Source: Mya arenaria
Lineage: Eukaryota > Mollusca > Bivalvia > Myida > Myidae
Assembly: GCF_026914265.1 (NCBI RefSeq)
Contig: NC_069124.1
Span: 18,951,648-19,015,647 of the forward strand
DNA length: 64,000 nucleotides
Direction: 5' to 3'
In this document: positions 1-12,690 of the stretch, in pieces
How positions within the stretch are numbered: the stretch's first letter is position 1
Layout of the letters: every line of letters begins with the position of its first letter
Translations under genes and position numbers: made by a program
The notes under the pieces: generated by a model
What the model was told of the DNA's origin: nothing
What the model saw: the letters and a program-made list of their open reading frames with translations, nothing else
Database searches by the model: none

Positions 1-197
1 ATGGCGGATACAAGGCATTCTACGAGACACAACAGAAATTGTGCACACCTGTCGGCTATATGCCCATGCTGCACGACGACCACGCAGCCGACCTACGCCA
101 CTTTCGGGTAAAGTCCAAGTCGTGGACGGCAGGAGACAAGCAAGTGACGAGTAGAAGACATCGTAGCAGAATCGCAAGATTACACATTGATCTTTAA
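1..197 (+). CDS. cdc25: Cdc25-like phosphatase, copy 0 (last exon only, cut by window edge)
   Basis: This is the 3' part of the last coding exon of a Cdc25 gene, from the HGGYKAF motif to the stop codon. It matches the same exon of the six complete copies downstream, with a few silent changes (for example GCC for GTC-type third-position differences around the LRHF motif). The C-terminal stretch LRHFRVKSKSW corresponds to the basic tail after the Cdc25 catalytic domain. Its 3' flank is more diverged than those of copies 1-6 (a different AT-rich stretch around 296-320), so this unit may be slightly older or less homogenised. Confidence 0.9.
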   Translation, partial: GGYKAFYETQQKLCTPVGYMPMLHDDHAADLRHFRVKSKSWTAGDKQVTSRRHRSRIARLHIDL

Positions 198-362
198 ATC
201 CCCGTAAACCGCGCATACTGACACATGTTATATCAGTGGTATTTAGTGCTACCAATACCGTGCTACATTGTAATTTATTTTATATGGTTTGTTTTTGAAT
301 TTATACTATAATTATTGTATGTATTGTTAAGTTTGTAAATTTTGTTATTGCCATGTCAATAT

Positions 363-368
363 AATAAA
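363..368 (+). terminator. Poly(A) signal of Cdc25 copy 0
   Basis: AATAAA lies about 165 bp after the stop codon. The same hexamer recurs at the equivalent place in every unit (3224-3229 in copy 1, 16796-16801 in copy 6), which makes it the likely cleavage signal for the array genes. Confidence 0.6.
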
Positions 369-568
369 TTCAAAATAATGACCTGACTTCTTTTCGTTCC
401 TTCAAAAAATAATGTGTTTACTTACACAAAGAGCAAAAATCTCAATAATCAATATATCAATCAATTCGTGTACCAATTAGTTTATGAATGAATAAATGAA
501 CCAAGGCATCATTGATTAATCATTGACATTATGATGCGATTCATTCATTTACTCAATAAATCAGTTTT

Positions 569-944
569 TGAGTGAGTGAGTGAGGTGAATGATTGAGTGA
601 GTGTGGTGAATGATGAGTGAGTGATTGAGTGAGGTGAGTGATTGATTGAGTGATTGAGGTGAATGATTGATTGAGGTGATTGAGTGAGTGAGTGAGTGAG
701 TGAGTGAGTGAGTGAGTGAGTGAGTGAGTGAGTGAGTGAGTGAGTGAGTGAGTGAGTGAGTGAGTGAGTGAGTGAGTGAGTGAGTGAGTGAGTGAGTGAG
801 TGAGGTGAATGATTGAGTGAGTGAGTGAGTGAGTGAGTGAGTGAGTGAGTGAGTGAGTGAGTGAGTGAGTGAGTGAGTGAGTGAGTGAGTGAGTGAGTGA
901 GTGAGTGAGTGAGTGCACATGAGTGAGTGAGTGCACATGAGTAT
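569..944. repeat. (TGAG)n microsatellite, unit 1
   Basis: This is the longest of seven tracts in the array. Its 5' end is degenerate (GTGAATGATTGAG variants), followed by two long pure runs separated by one GTGAATGAT interruption. The open frames across it are only the repeat read as THSL. Confidence 0.95.
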
Positions 945-1378
945 TTTTACATATAGTAAGGAAGTGATTTTCATTCGGCTCGACGCCGTATATGTTGAAC
1001 AAGTAGATCAATCATGTTATATTCAGTCCAATGCCTGCAGTTTGAAAGGCAAACTATGGTAAAACCCTCAGATATTAATATATTTTCTGTTTTAAAATAA
1101 GTTTGCTACATTTTGGTGTGATGTGGTAGGGATAAACAAAAAAACACATGTATCACTGAATATTCACTTCCGAATTTGTGTAATTTGCTTTCTATAAGTG
1201 AGTTGGTTATCATCGTTGTCTCATAAGATAAATTATCGTTAAATGGACAAAAATATTATTTTAAGATTGTTGTGTAATTTTGTAGTTTTTTGTAAAAAAA
1301 TAATAATATGAAAGGAAACAAATTTCTTTGCAAGATAACGAATGATTAAGGTTAACTGCAGTTAGCGTGACCGTAATT

Positions 1379-1642
1379 ATGTCTGGCTTTGAGTTGGTTG
1401 GACGTTGTTCACACGTTGCTCCTATCTCTCGGAACGGTGACAAGCTCGACTCCCAGCCAGAGGGACATAATTGCATGCTCGCTAATGGCCGGACACCAAC
1501 CATGGCTGGATATATACACATCTATGAAGCGAAAAATATCATAACCATTCCTAACCATTACCGTGCATACAAACCGTATTCTCAAATTATCTCTTCCAAT
1601 AGCTGTGTAAAAACTAAAACTCATTCTAGAAATGTCTATTAG
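1379..1642 (+). other. Upstream ORF overlapping the Cdc25 start codon (copy 1)
   Basis: An ATG at 1379 opens an 87-codon frame whose TAG stop at 1640-1642 is also the last three bases of coding exon 1. The Cdc25 ATG at 1632 lies inside it in another frame. The arrangement is the same in all six complete units. If transcription starts upstream of 1379, this would be an overlapping uORF expected to reduce initiation at the main ATG. The protein matches nothing I recognise, and conservation between such recent copies is no evidence of selection. Confidence 0.35.
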
Positions 1643-1782
1643 GTAAGTGTATTGTTACTTTAACAGGTACCACTCTGGAGCATTTTTCTTTAATATTAAT
1701 GTGTGATGAGAGGGATAAAACTAAAATATTATATATGTATAATATATATATGTATATTAAGGTTATTATAAACCACTGACTC

Positions 1783-1834
<52 letters not shown>

Positions 1835-3049
1835 TATTCATCTATTTTCAGAACTCGACTATTCGAAGACTCTCCAGTGAGTGACGTCACATCCGGGTCA
1901 CCGTGGGACGAGATCGCGGCTATGTTAACACCATGCCAGACGGTCAACGAGTCTTTGGACTCGGGAATTGGATCCAGCGCAGAACTATCGGTAGGCCGAC
2001 ATTACAATATGTGTTAAATTGAGTGAAGTAGCATTTAGTCTAAAGTCGCCACTTATACACACGAAAATAACAATCTACTCTCGTACTCTGTCAAAACAAT
2101 ATTCTATATGAGTTACCATGTTGTACAATGTCCCATGTCTGTTTTTAGATCAAGCTGCCATCAAGAAGACGTCTCAGAAGTATCCGATCAGGTGACGTCA
2201 AGAGAAGTTTGTTCTCCCGCAAGCGTCCAGCGGACAGCGAGGTGGACGACTCCCCGGCTGTGAAGAAGGTCAGAGGCGAAGATATCCAGACGATCGAGAA
2301 AGACATCATCCACGCAGTGGAACGTCTCGAAACGTGTGACCTGGTGGCCGACGGCTCACGAGACTACACGCTTCCAACAATCCCAGGCAAGCACAGCGAC
2401 CTCAAATCCATCAGCACGGACATCATGGCAAAAGTACTGGCAGGCAGATACAACGACCGGCTGTCCAAGGTGACAGTCGTCGACTGCCGCTACCCGTACG
2501 AGTATGAGGGTGGCCACATCCAGGATGCTGTCAACCTCTACACTAAAGACGCGGTCAACGAGCTCCTAAAAACGCCGGTGACGCCAGAGAAACGCCACGT
2601 GTTAATCTTCCACTGTGAATTCTCCTCCGAACGGGGACCTAAAATGTAGGTATTTAATTAATTACCACACTAAAATCAGCGATATTCATTTGGTATTTCT
2701 AGTGTGTATATCTTATAATGAACACAATGTGAATGTGGGTGATTATATTTTCATATCTATCTTCTTCAGGTACAGGTTCTTGAGATCGCAGGACCGCGCG
2801 CTGAACCAACACAACTACCCGGCGCTCAACTTCCCAGAAGTTTACCTCCTCCATGGCGGATACAAGGCATTCTACGAGACACAACAGAAATTGTGCACGC
2901 CTGTCGGCTATATGCCCATGCTGCACGACGACCACGCAGCCGACCTACGTCACTTTCGGGTAAAGTCCAAGTCGTGGACGGCAGGAGACAAGCAAGTGAC
3001 GAGTAGAAGACATCGTAGCAGAATCGCAAGATTACACATTGATCTTTAA
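1632..3049 (+). CDS. cdc25: Cdc25-like dual-specificity phosphatase, copy 1
   Basis: This is an M-phase inducer phosphatase that removes inhibitory phosphates from CDK Thr14/Tyr15. Coding exons are 1632-1642, 1852-1990, 2149-2645 and 2770-3049; all introns are GT..AG, the phases agree, and the product is 308 aa. A tiny first exon (ATG TCT ATT AG) joins exon 2 to give MSIRTRLFEDSPVSD. Visible features are a DSGIGS phosphodegron-like motif at residues 40-45, a basic RRRLRSIRS stretch around 56-64, and a bipartite nuclear-signal-like KRP/KKVR region at 75-92 with an SP site. The rhodanese fold runs from about residue 140, with DCRYPYEYEGGHI and the catalytic CX5R loop HCEFSSER (Cys206, Arg212). 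A C-terminal tail RVKSKSW follows. The N-terminal regulatory region is short compared with vertebrate Cdc25 (450-570 aa). The CX5R loop and downstream LHGGYK identify the family firmly. Confidence 0.93.
1783..1833. repeat. (AAT)17 in intron 1 of Cdc25 copy 1
   Basis: A pure trinucleotide run ends 18 bp before the exon 2 acceptor. Run lengths in copies 1-6 are 17, 16, 15, 16, 17 and 17 repeats. Confidence 0.95.
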
Positions 3050-3417
3050 ATCCCCGTAAACCGCGCATACTGACACATGTGATATCAGTGGTATTTAGTG
3101 CTACCAATACCGTGCTACATTGTAATTTATTTTATATGGTTTGTTTTTGAATATATATATTATTAATATATATTATTGTATGTATTGTTAAGTTTGTAAA
3201 TTTTGTTATTGCCATGTCAATATAATAAATTCAAAATAATGACCTGACTTCTTTTCGTTCCTTCAAAAAATAATGTGTTTACTTACACAAAGAGCAAAAA
3301 TCTCAATAATCAATAAATCAATCAATTCGTGTATTAGTTTATGAATGAATAAATGAACCAAGGCATCATTGATTAATCATTGACATTATGATGCGATTCA
3401 TTCATTTACTCAGTTCT

Positions 3418-3611
3418 TGAGTGAGTGATTGATTGAGTGAGGTGAATGATTGAGTCAGTGATTGAGGTGAGGTGAGGTGAGGTGAGGTGAGGTGAGGTGA
3501 GTGAGCGAGCGTGCGAGCGAGCGAGCGAGTGAGTGAGTGAGTGAGTGGGTGAGTGAGTGAGTGAGTGAGTGAGTGAGTGAGTGAGTGAGTGAGTGAGTGA
3601 GTGCACATGAG
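3418..3611. repeat. (TGAG)n microsatellite, unit 2
   Basis: The tract has an inner run of (GTGAG)n pentamers and a GAGCGAGCGTGCGAGC variant stretch at about 3504-3527 that is unique to this unit, followed by pure TGAG. Confidence 0.95.
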
Positions 3612-4311
3612 TATTTTTACATATAGTAAGGAAGTGATTTTCATTCGGCTCGACACCGTATATGTTGAACAAGTAGATCAATCATGTTATATTCTTTGAA
3701 TTCCGTCCAATGCCTGCAGTTTGAAAGGCAAACTATGGTAAAACCCTCAGATATTAATATATTTTCTGTTTTAAAATAAGTTTGCTACATTTTGGTGTGA
3801 TGTGGTAGGGATAAACAAAAAAACACATGTATCACTGAATATTCACTTCCGAATTTGTGTAATTTGCTTTCTATAAGTGAGTTGGTTATCATCGTTGTCT
3901 CATAAGATAAATTATCGTTAAATGGACAAAAAATATTATTTTAAGATTGTTGTGTAATTTTGTAGTTTTTTGTAAAAAAATAATAATATGAAAGGAAACA
4001 AATTTCTTTGCAAGATAACGAATGATTAAGGTTAACTGCAGTTAGCGTGACGGTAATTATGTCTGGCTTTGAGTTGGTCGGACGTTGTTCACACGTTGCT
4101 CCTATCTCTCGGAACGGTGACAAGCTCGACTCCCAGCCAGAGGGACATAATTGCATGCTCGCTAATGGCCGGACACCAACCATGGCTGGATATATACACA
4201 TCTATGAAGCGAAAAATATCATAACCATTCCTAACCATTACCGTGCATACAAACCGTATTCTCAAATTATCTCTTCCAATAGCTGTGTAAAAACTAAAAC
4301 TCATTCTAGAA

Positions 4312-4462
4312 ATGTCTATTAGGTAAGTGTATTGTTACTTTAACAGGTACCACTCTGGAGCATTTTTCTTTAATATTAATGTGTGATGAGAGGGATAAAA
4401 CTAAAATATTATATATGTATAATATATATATGTATATTAAGGTTATTATAAACCACTGACTC

Positions 4463-4511
<49 letters not shown>

Positions 4512-5744
4512 TATTCATCTATTTTCAGAACTCGACTATTCGAAGACTCTCCAGTGAGTGACGTCACATCCGGGTCACCGTGGGACGAGATCGCGGCTAT
4601 GTTAACACCATGCCAGACGGTCAACGAGTCTTTGGACTCGGGAATTGGATCCAGCGCAGAACTATCGGTAGGCCGACATTACAATATGTGTTAAATTGAG
4701 TGAAGTAGCATTTAGTCTAAAGTCGCCACTTATACACACGAAAATAACAATCTACTCTCGTACTCTGTCAAAACAATATTCTATATGAGTTACCATGTTG
4801 TACAATGTCCCATGTCTGTTTTTAGATCAAGCTGCCATCAAGAAGACGTCTCAGAAGTATCCGATCAGGTGACGTCAAGAGAAGTTTGTTCTCCCGCAAG
4901 CGTCCAGCGGACAGCGAGGTGGACGACTCCCCGGCTGTGAAGAAGGTCAGAGGCGAAGATATCCAGACGATCGAGAAAGACATCATCCACGCAGTGGAAC
5001 GTCTCGAAACGTGTGACCTGGTGGCCGACGGCTCACGAGACTACACGCTTCCAACAATCCCAGGCAAGCACAGCGACCTCAAATCCATCAGCACGGACAT
5101 CATGGCAAAAGTACTGGCAGGCAGATACAACGACCGGCTGTCCAAGGTGACAGTCGTCGACTGCCGCTACCCGTACGAGTATGAGGGTGGCCACATCCAG
5201 GATGCTGTCAACCTCTACACTAAAGACGCGGTCAACGAGGTCCTAAAAACGCAGGTGACGCCAGAGAAACGCCACGTGTTAATCTTCCACTGTGAATTCT
5301 CCTCCGAACGGGGACCTAAAATGTAGGTATTTAATTAATTACCACACTAAAATCAGCGATATTCATTTGGTATTTCTAGTGTGTATATCTTATAATGAAC
5401 ACAATGTGAATGTGGATGATTATATTATGATATATGATTATATTTTCATATCTATCTTCTTCAGGTACAGGTTCTTGAGATCGCAGGACCGCGCGCTGAA
5501 CCAACACAACTACCCGGCGCTCAACTTCCCAGAAGTTTACCTCCTCCATGGCGGATACAAGGCATTCTACGAGACACAACAGAAATTGTGCACGCCTGTC
5601 GGCTATATGCCCATGCTGCACGACGACCACGCAGCCGACCTACGTCACTTTCGGGTAAAGTCCAAGTCGTGGACGGCAGGAGACAAGCAAGTGACGAGTA
5701 GAAGACATCGTAGCAGAATCGCAAGATTACACATTGATCTTTAA
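4312..5744 (+). CDS. cdc25: Cdc25-like phosphatase, copy 2
   Basis: Exons are 4312-4322, 4529-4667, 4826-5322 and 5465-5744; 308 codons, intact. It differs from every other complete copy at two residues just before the catalytic loop: NEVLKTQVTPEK instead of NELLKTPVTPEK (residues about 189 and 193). The catalytic HCEFSSER is unchanged. Intron 3 is 142 bp and carries an 18-bp local duplication (ATTATGATATATGATTAT region) shared only with copy 3. Confidence 0.92.
4463..4510. repeat. (AAT)16 in intron 1 of Cdc25 copy 2
   Basis: Pure trinucleotide run at the same site as in copy 1, one repeat shorter. Confidence 0.95.
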
Positions 5745-6118
5745 ATCCCCGTAAACCGCGCATACTGACACATGTGATATCAGTGGTATTTAGTGCTACC
5801 AATACCGTGCTACATTGTAATTTATTTTATATGGTTTGTTTTTGAATATATATATTATTAATATATATTATTGTATGTATTGTTAAGTTTGTAAATTTTG
5901 TTATTGCCATGTCAATATAATAAATTCAAAATAATGACCTGACTTCTTTTCGTTCCTTCAAAAAATAATGTGTTTACTTACACAAAGAGCAAAAATCTCA
6001 ATAATCAATAAATCAATCAATTCGTGTATTAGTTTATGAATGAATAAATGAACCAAGGCATCATTGATTAATCATTGACATTATGATGCGATTCATTCAT
6101 TTACTCAATAAATCAGTT

Positions 6119-6308
6119 CTTGAGTGAGTGATTGATTGAGTGAGGTGAATGATTGAGTGAGTGATTTAGGTGAGGTGAGGTGAGTGAGTGAGTGATTGAG
6201 TGAGTGAGTGAGTGAGTGAGTGAGTGAGTGAGTGAGTGAGTGAGTGAGTGAGTGAGTGAGTGAGTGAGTGAGTGAGTGAGTGAGTGAGTGAGTGAGTGCA
6301 CATGAGTA
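6119..6308. repeat. (TGAG)n microsatellite, unit 3
   Basis: Short degenerate 5' part, a short (GTGAG)n stretch, then pure TGAG broken once by TGATTGAG. Confidence 0.95.
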
Positions 6309-7007
6309 TTTTTACATATAGTAAGGAAGTGATTTTCATTCGGCTCGACACCGTATATGTTGAACAAGTAGATCAATCATGTTATATTCTTTGAATTCAG
6401 TCCAATGCCTGCAGTTTGAAAGGCAAACTATGGTAAAACCCTCAGATATTAATATATTTTCTGTTTTAAAATAAGTTTGCTACATTTTGGTGTGATGTGG
6501 TAGGGATAAACAAAAAAACACATGTATCACTGAATATTCACTTCCGAATTTGTGTAATTATGCTTTCTATAAGTGAGTTGGTTATCATCGTTGTCTCATA
6601 AGATAAATTATCGTTAAATGGACAAAAAACATTATTTTAAGATTGTTGTGTAATTTTGTAGTTTTTTGTAAAAAAATAATAATATGAAAGGAAACAAATT
6701 TCTTTGCAAGATAACGAATGATTAAGGTTAACTGCAGTTAGCGTGACCGTAATTATGTCTGGCTTTGAGTTGGTCGGACGTTGTTCACACGTTGCTCCTA
6801 TCTCTCGGAACGGTGACAAGCTCGACTCCCAGCCAGAGGGACATAATTGCATGCTCGCTAATGGCCGGACACCAACCATGGCTGGATATATACACATCTA
6901 TGAAGCGAAAAATATCATAACCATTCCTAACCATTACCGTGCATACAAACCGTATTCTCAAATTATCTCTTCCAATAGCTGTGTAAAAACTAAAACTCAT
7001 TCTAGAA

Positions 7008-7158
7008 ATGTCTATTAGGTAAGTGTATTGTTACTTTAACAGGTACCACTCTGGAGCATTTTTCTTTAATATTAATGTGTGATGAGAGGGATAAAACTAA
7101 AATATTATATATGTATAATATATATATGTATATTAAGGTTATTATAAACCACTGACTC

Positions 7159-7204
<46 letters not shown>

Positions 7205-8429
7205 TATTCATCTATTTTCAGAACTCGACTATTCGAAGACTCTCCAGTGAGTGACGTCACATCCGGGTCACCGTGGGACGAGATCGCGGCTATGTTAACA
7301 CCATGCCAGACGGTCAACGAGTCTTTGGACTCGGGAATTGGATCCAGCGCAGAACTATCGGTAGGCCGACATTACAATATGTGTTAAATTGAGTGAAGTA
7401 GCATTTAGTCGAAAGTCGCCACTTATACACACGAAAATAACAATCTACTCTGTCAAAACAATATTCTATATGAGTTACCATGTTGTACAATGTCCCATGT
7501 CTGTTTTTAGATCAAGCTGCCATCAAGAAGACGTCTCAGAAGTATCCGATCAGGTGACGTCAAGAGAAGTTTGTTCTCCCGCAAGCGTCCAGCGGACAGC
7601 GAGGTGGACGACTCCCCGGCTGTGAAGAAGGTCAGAGGCGAAGATATCCAGACGATCGAGAAAGACATCATCCACGCAGTGGAACGTCTCGAAACGTGTG
7701 ACCTGGTGGCCGACGGCTCACGAGACTACACGCTTCCAACAATCCCAGGCAAGCACAGCGACCTCAAATCCATCAGCACGGACATCATGGCAAAAGTACT
7801 GGCAGGCAGATACAACGACCGGCTGTCCAAGGTGACAGTCGTCGACTGCCGCTACCCGTACGAGTATGAGGGTGGCCACATCCAGGATGCTGTCAACCTC
7901 TACACTAAAGACGCGGTCAACGAGCTCCTAAAAACGCCGGTGACGCCAGAGAAACGCCACGTGTTAATCTTCCACTGTGAATTCTCCTCCGAACGGGGAC
8001 CTAAAATGTAGGTATTTAATTAATTACCACACTAAAATCAGCGATATTCATTTGGTATTTCTAGTGTGTATATCTTATAATGAACACAATGTGAATGTGG
8101 ATGATTATATTATGATATATGATTATATTTTCATATCTATCTTCTTCAGGTACAGGTTCTTGAGATCGCAGGACCGCGCGCTGAACCAACACAACTACCC
8201 GGCGCTCAACTTCCCAGAAGTTTACCTCCTCCATGGCGGATACAAGGCATTCTACGAGACACAACAGAAATTGTGCACGCCTGTCGGCTATATGCCCATG
8301 CTGCACGACGACCACGCAGCCGACCTACGTCACTTTCGGGTAAAGTCCAAGTCGTGGACGGCAGGAGACAAGCAAGTGACGAGTAGAAGACATCGTAGCA
8401 GAATCGCAAGATTACACATTGATCTTTAA
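7008..8429 (+). CDS. cdc25: Cdc25-like phosphatase, copy 3
   Basis: Exons are 7008-7018, 7222-7360, 7511-8007 and 8150-8429; 308 codons, and the protein sequence appears identical to copy 1. Intron 2 lacks an 8-bp stretch (CTCGTACT region near 7450) present in the other copies. Intron 3 has the 18-bp duplication shared with copy 2. Confidence 0.92.
7159..7203. repeat. (AAT)15 in intron 1 of Cdc25 copy 3
   Basis: Shortest of the six intron 1 trinucleotide runs. Confidence 0.95.
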
Positions 8430-8804
8430 ATCCCCGTAAACCGCGCATACTGACACATGTGATATCAGTGGTATTTAGTGCTACCAATACCGTGCTACAT
8501 TGTAATTTATTTTATATGGTTTGTTTTTGAATATATATATTATTAATATATATTATTGTATGTATTGTTAAGTTTGTAAATTTTGTTATTGCCATGTCAA
8601 TATAATAAATTCAAAATAATGACCTGACTTCTTTTCGTTCCTTCAAAAAATAATGTGTTTACTTACACAAAGAGCAAAAATCTCAATAATCAATAAATCA
8701 ATCAATTCGTGTATTAGTTTATGAATGAATAAATGAACCAAGGCATCATTGATTAATCATTGACATTATGATGCGATTCATTCATTTACTCAATAAATCA
8801 GTTC

Positions 8805-9089
8805 TTGAGTGAGTGATTGATTGATTGAGGTGAATGATTGAGTGAGTGATTGAGTGAGGTGAGGTGAGGTGAGGTGAGGTGAGGTGAGGTGAGGTGAGGT
8901 GAGTGAGTGAGTGAGTGAGTGAGTGAGTGAGTGAGTGAGTGAGTGAGTGAGTGAGTGAGTGAGTGAGTGAGTGAGTGAGTGAGTGAGTGAGTGAGTGAGT
9001 GAGTGAGTGAGTGAGTGAGTGAGTGAGTGAGTGAGTGAGTGAGTGAGTGAGTGAGTGAGTGAGTGAGTGAGTGAGTGAGTGCACATGAG
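8805..9089. repeat. (TGAG)n microsatellite, unit 4
   Basis: Eight or so (GTGAG) pentamers at 8855-8900, then about 180 bp of uninterrupted TGAG. This expansion explains why this unit has the longest period (2782 bp). Confidence 0.95.
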
Positions 9090-9789
9090 TATTTTTACAT
9101 ATAGTAAGGAAGTGATTTTCATTCGGCTCGACACCGTATATGTTGAACAAGTAGATCAATCATGTTATATTCTTTGAATTCAGTCCAATGCCTGCAGTTT
9201 GAAAGGCAAACTATGGTAAAACCCTCAGATATTAATATATTTTCTGTTTTAAAATAAGTTTGCTACATTTTGGTGTGATGTGGTAGGGATAAACAAAAAA
9301 ACACATGTATCACTGAATATTCACTTCCGAATTTGTGTAATTTGCTTTCTATAAGTGAGTTGGTTATCATCGTTGTCTCATAAGATAAATTATCGTTAAA
9401 TGGACAAAAAACATTATTTTAAGATTGTTGTGTAATTTTGTAGTTTTTTGTAAAAAAATAATAATATGAAAGGAAACAAATTTCTTTGCAAGATAACGAA
9501 TGATTAAGGTTAACTGCAGTTAGCGTGACCGTAATTATGTCTGGCTTTGAGTTGGTCGGACGTTGTTCACACGTTGCTCCTATCTCTCGGAACGGTGACA
9601 AGCTCGACTCCCAGCCAGAGGGACATAATTGCATGCTCGCTAATGGCCGGACACCAACCATGGCTGGATATATACACATCTATGAAGCGAAAAATATCAT
9701 AACCATTCCTAACCATTACCGTGCATACAAACCGTATTCTCAAATTATCTCTTCCAATAGCTGTGTAAAAACTAAAACTCATTCTAGAA

Positions 9790-9940
9790 ATGTCTATTAG
9801 GTAAGTGTATTGTTACTTTAACAGGTACCACTCTGGAGCATTTTTCTTTAATATTAATGTGTGATGAGAGGGATAAAACTAAAATATTATATATGTATAA
9901 TATATATATGTATATTAAGGTTATTATAAACCACTGACTC

Positions 9941-9989
<49 letters not shown>

Positions 9990-11204
9990 TATTCATCTAT
10001 TTTCAGAACTCGACTATTCGAAGACTCTCCAGTGAGTGACGTCACATCCGGGTCACCGTGGGACGAGATCGCGGCTATGTTAACACCATGCCAGACGGTC
10101 AACGAGTCTTTGGACTCGGGAATTGGATCCAGCGCAGAACTATCGGTAGGCCGACATTACAATATGTGTTAAATTGAGTGAAGTAGCATTTAGTCGAAAG
10201 TCGCCACTTATACACACGAAAATAACAATCTACTCTCGTACTCTGTCAAAACAATATTCTATATGAGTTACCATGTTGTACAATGTCCCATGTCTGTTTT
10301 TAGATCAAGCTGCCATCAAGAAGACGTCTCAGAAGTATCCGATCAGGTGACGTCAAGAGAAGTTTGTTCTCCCGCAAGCGTCCAGCGGACAGCGAGGTGG
10401 ACGACTCCCCGGCTGTGAAGAAGGTCAGAGGCGAAGATATCCAGACGATCGAGAAAGACATCATCCACGCAGTGGAACGTCTCGAAACGTGTGACCTGGT
10501 GGCCGACGGCTCACGAGACTACACGCTTCCAACAATCCCAGGCAAGCACAGCGACCTCAAATCCATCAGCACGGACATCATGGCAAAAGTACTGGCAGGC
10601 AGATACAACGACCGGCTGTCCAAGGTGACAGTCGTCGACTGCCGCTACCCGTACGAGTATGAGGGTGGCCACATCCAGGATGCTGTCAACCTCTACACTA
10701 AAGACGCGGTCAACGAGCTCCTAAAAACGCCGGTGACGCCAGAGAAACGCCACGTGTTAATCTTCCACTGTGAATTCTCCTCCGAACGGGGACCTAAAAT
10801 GTAGGTATTTAATTAATTACCACACTAAAATCAGCGATATTCATTTGGTATTTCTAGTGTGTATATCTTATAATGAACACAATGTGAATGTGGGTGATTA
10901 TATTTTCATATCTATCTTCTTCAGGTACAGGTTCTTGAGATCGCAGGACCGCGCGCTGAACCAACACAACTACCCGGCGCTCAACTTCCCAGAAGTTTAC
11001 CTCCTCCATGGCGGATACAAGGCATTCTACGAGACACAACAGAAATTGTGCACGCCTGTCGGCTATATGCCCATGCTGCACGACGACCACGCAGCCGACC
11101 TACGTCACTTTCGGGTAAAGTCCAAGTCGTGGACGGCAGGAGACAAGCAAGTGACGAGTAGAAGACATCGTAGCAGAATCGCAAGATTACACATTGATCT
11201 TTAA
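9790..11204 (+). CDS. cdc25: Cdc25-like phosphatase, copy 4
   Basis: Exons are 9790-9800, 10007-10145, 10304-10800 and 10925-11204; 308 codons, protein as copy 1. Intron 3 is 124 bp, the same length and type as in copy 1, without the 18-bp duplication of copies 2-3 or the 6-bp deletion of copies 5-6. Confidence 0.92.
9941..9988. repeat. (AAT)16 in intron 1 of Cdc25 copy 4
   Basis: Pure trinucleotide run, 48 bp. Confidence 0.95.
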
Positions 11205-11579
11205 ATCCCCGTAAACCGCGCATACTGACACATGTGATATCAGTGGTATTTAGTGCTACCAATACCGTGCTACATTGTAATTTATTTTATATGGTTTGTT
11301 TTTGAATATATATATTATTAATATATATTATTGTATGTATTGTTAAGTTTGTAAATTTTGTTATTGCCATGTCAATATAATAAATTCAAAATAATGACCT
11401 GACTTCTTTTCGTTCCTTCAAAAAATAATGTGTTTACTTACACAAAGAGCAAAAATCTCAATAATCAATAAATCAATCAATTCGTGTATTAGTTTATGAA
11501 TGAATAAATGAACCAAGGCATCATTGATTAATCATTGACATTATGATGCGATTCATTCATTTACTCAATAAATCAGTTC

Positions 11580-11789
11580 TTGAGTGAGTGATTGATTGAG
11601 TGAGGTGAATGATTGAGTGAGTGATTGAGGTGAGGTGAGGTGAGGTGAGTGAGTGAGTGAGTGAGTGAGTGAGTGAGTGAGTGAGTGAGTGAGTGAGTGA
11701 TTGAGTGAGTGAGTGAGTGAGTGAGTGAGTGAGTGAGTGAGTGAGTGAGTGAGTGAGTGAGTGAGTGAGTGAGTGAGTGCACATGAGTA
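11580..11789. repeat. (TGAG)n microsatellite, unit 5
   Basis: Degenerate start, four (GTGAG) pentamers, then TGAG with one TGATTGAG interruption near 11699. Confidence 0.95.
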
Positions 11790-12487
11790 TTTTTACATAT
11801 AGTAAGGAAGTGATTTTCATTCGGCTCGACACCGTATATGTTGAACAAGTAGATCAATCATGTTATATTCTTTGAATTCAGTCCAATGCCTGCAGTTTGA
11901 AAGGCAAACTATGGTAAAACCCTCAGATATTAATATATTTTCTGTTTTAAAATAAGTTTGCTACATTTTGGTGTGATGTGGTAGGGATAAACAAAAAAAC
12001 ACATGTATCACTGAATATTCACTTCCGAATTTGTGTAATTTGCTTTCTATAAGTGAGTTGGTTATCATCGTTGTCTCATAAGATAAATTATCGTTAAATG
12101 GACAAAAAACATTATTTTAAGATTGTTGTGTAATTTTGTAGTTTTTTGTAAAAAAATAATAATATGAAAGGAAACAAATTTCTTTGCAAGATAACGAATG
12201 ATTAAGGTTAACTGCAGTTAGCGTGACCGTAATTATGTCTGGCTTTGAGTTGGTCGGACGTTGTTCACACGTTGCTCCTATCTCTCGGAACGGTGACAAG
12301 CTCGACTCCCAGCCAGAGGGACATAATTGCATGCTCGCTAATGGCCGGACACCAACCATGGCTGGATATATACACATCTATGAAGCGAAAAATATCATAA
12401 CCATTCCTAACCATTACCGTGCATACAAACCGTATTCTCAAATTATCTCTTCCAATAGCTGTGTAAAAACTAAAACTCATTCTAGAA

Positions 12488-12638
12488 ATGTCTATTAGGT
12501 AAGTGTATTGTTACTTTAACAGGTACCACTCTGGAGCATTTTTCTTTAATATTAATGTGTGATGAGAGGGATAAAACTAAAATATTATATATGTATAATA
12601 TATATATGTATATTAAGGTTATTATAAACCACTGACTC

Positions 12639-12690
<52 letters not shown>

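Noticed and set aside
553-1011. Minus-strand ORFs of THSLTHSL repeats, here and in the other (TGAG)n tracts
   Set aside because: They are only the tetranucleotide microsatellite read in frame; 4 bp units give open frames by chance.
1626-1947. Minus-strand ORFs with poly-Leu or poly-Ile, repeated in every unit
   Set aside because: They are the (AAT)n tract of Cdc25 intron 1 read on the opposite strand.
2826-3107. 93-codon minus-strand ORF opposite the last Cdc25 exon, present in all units
   Set aside because: It is a shadow of the coding exon on the other strand; no family resemblance.
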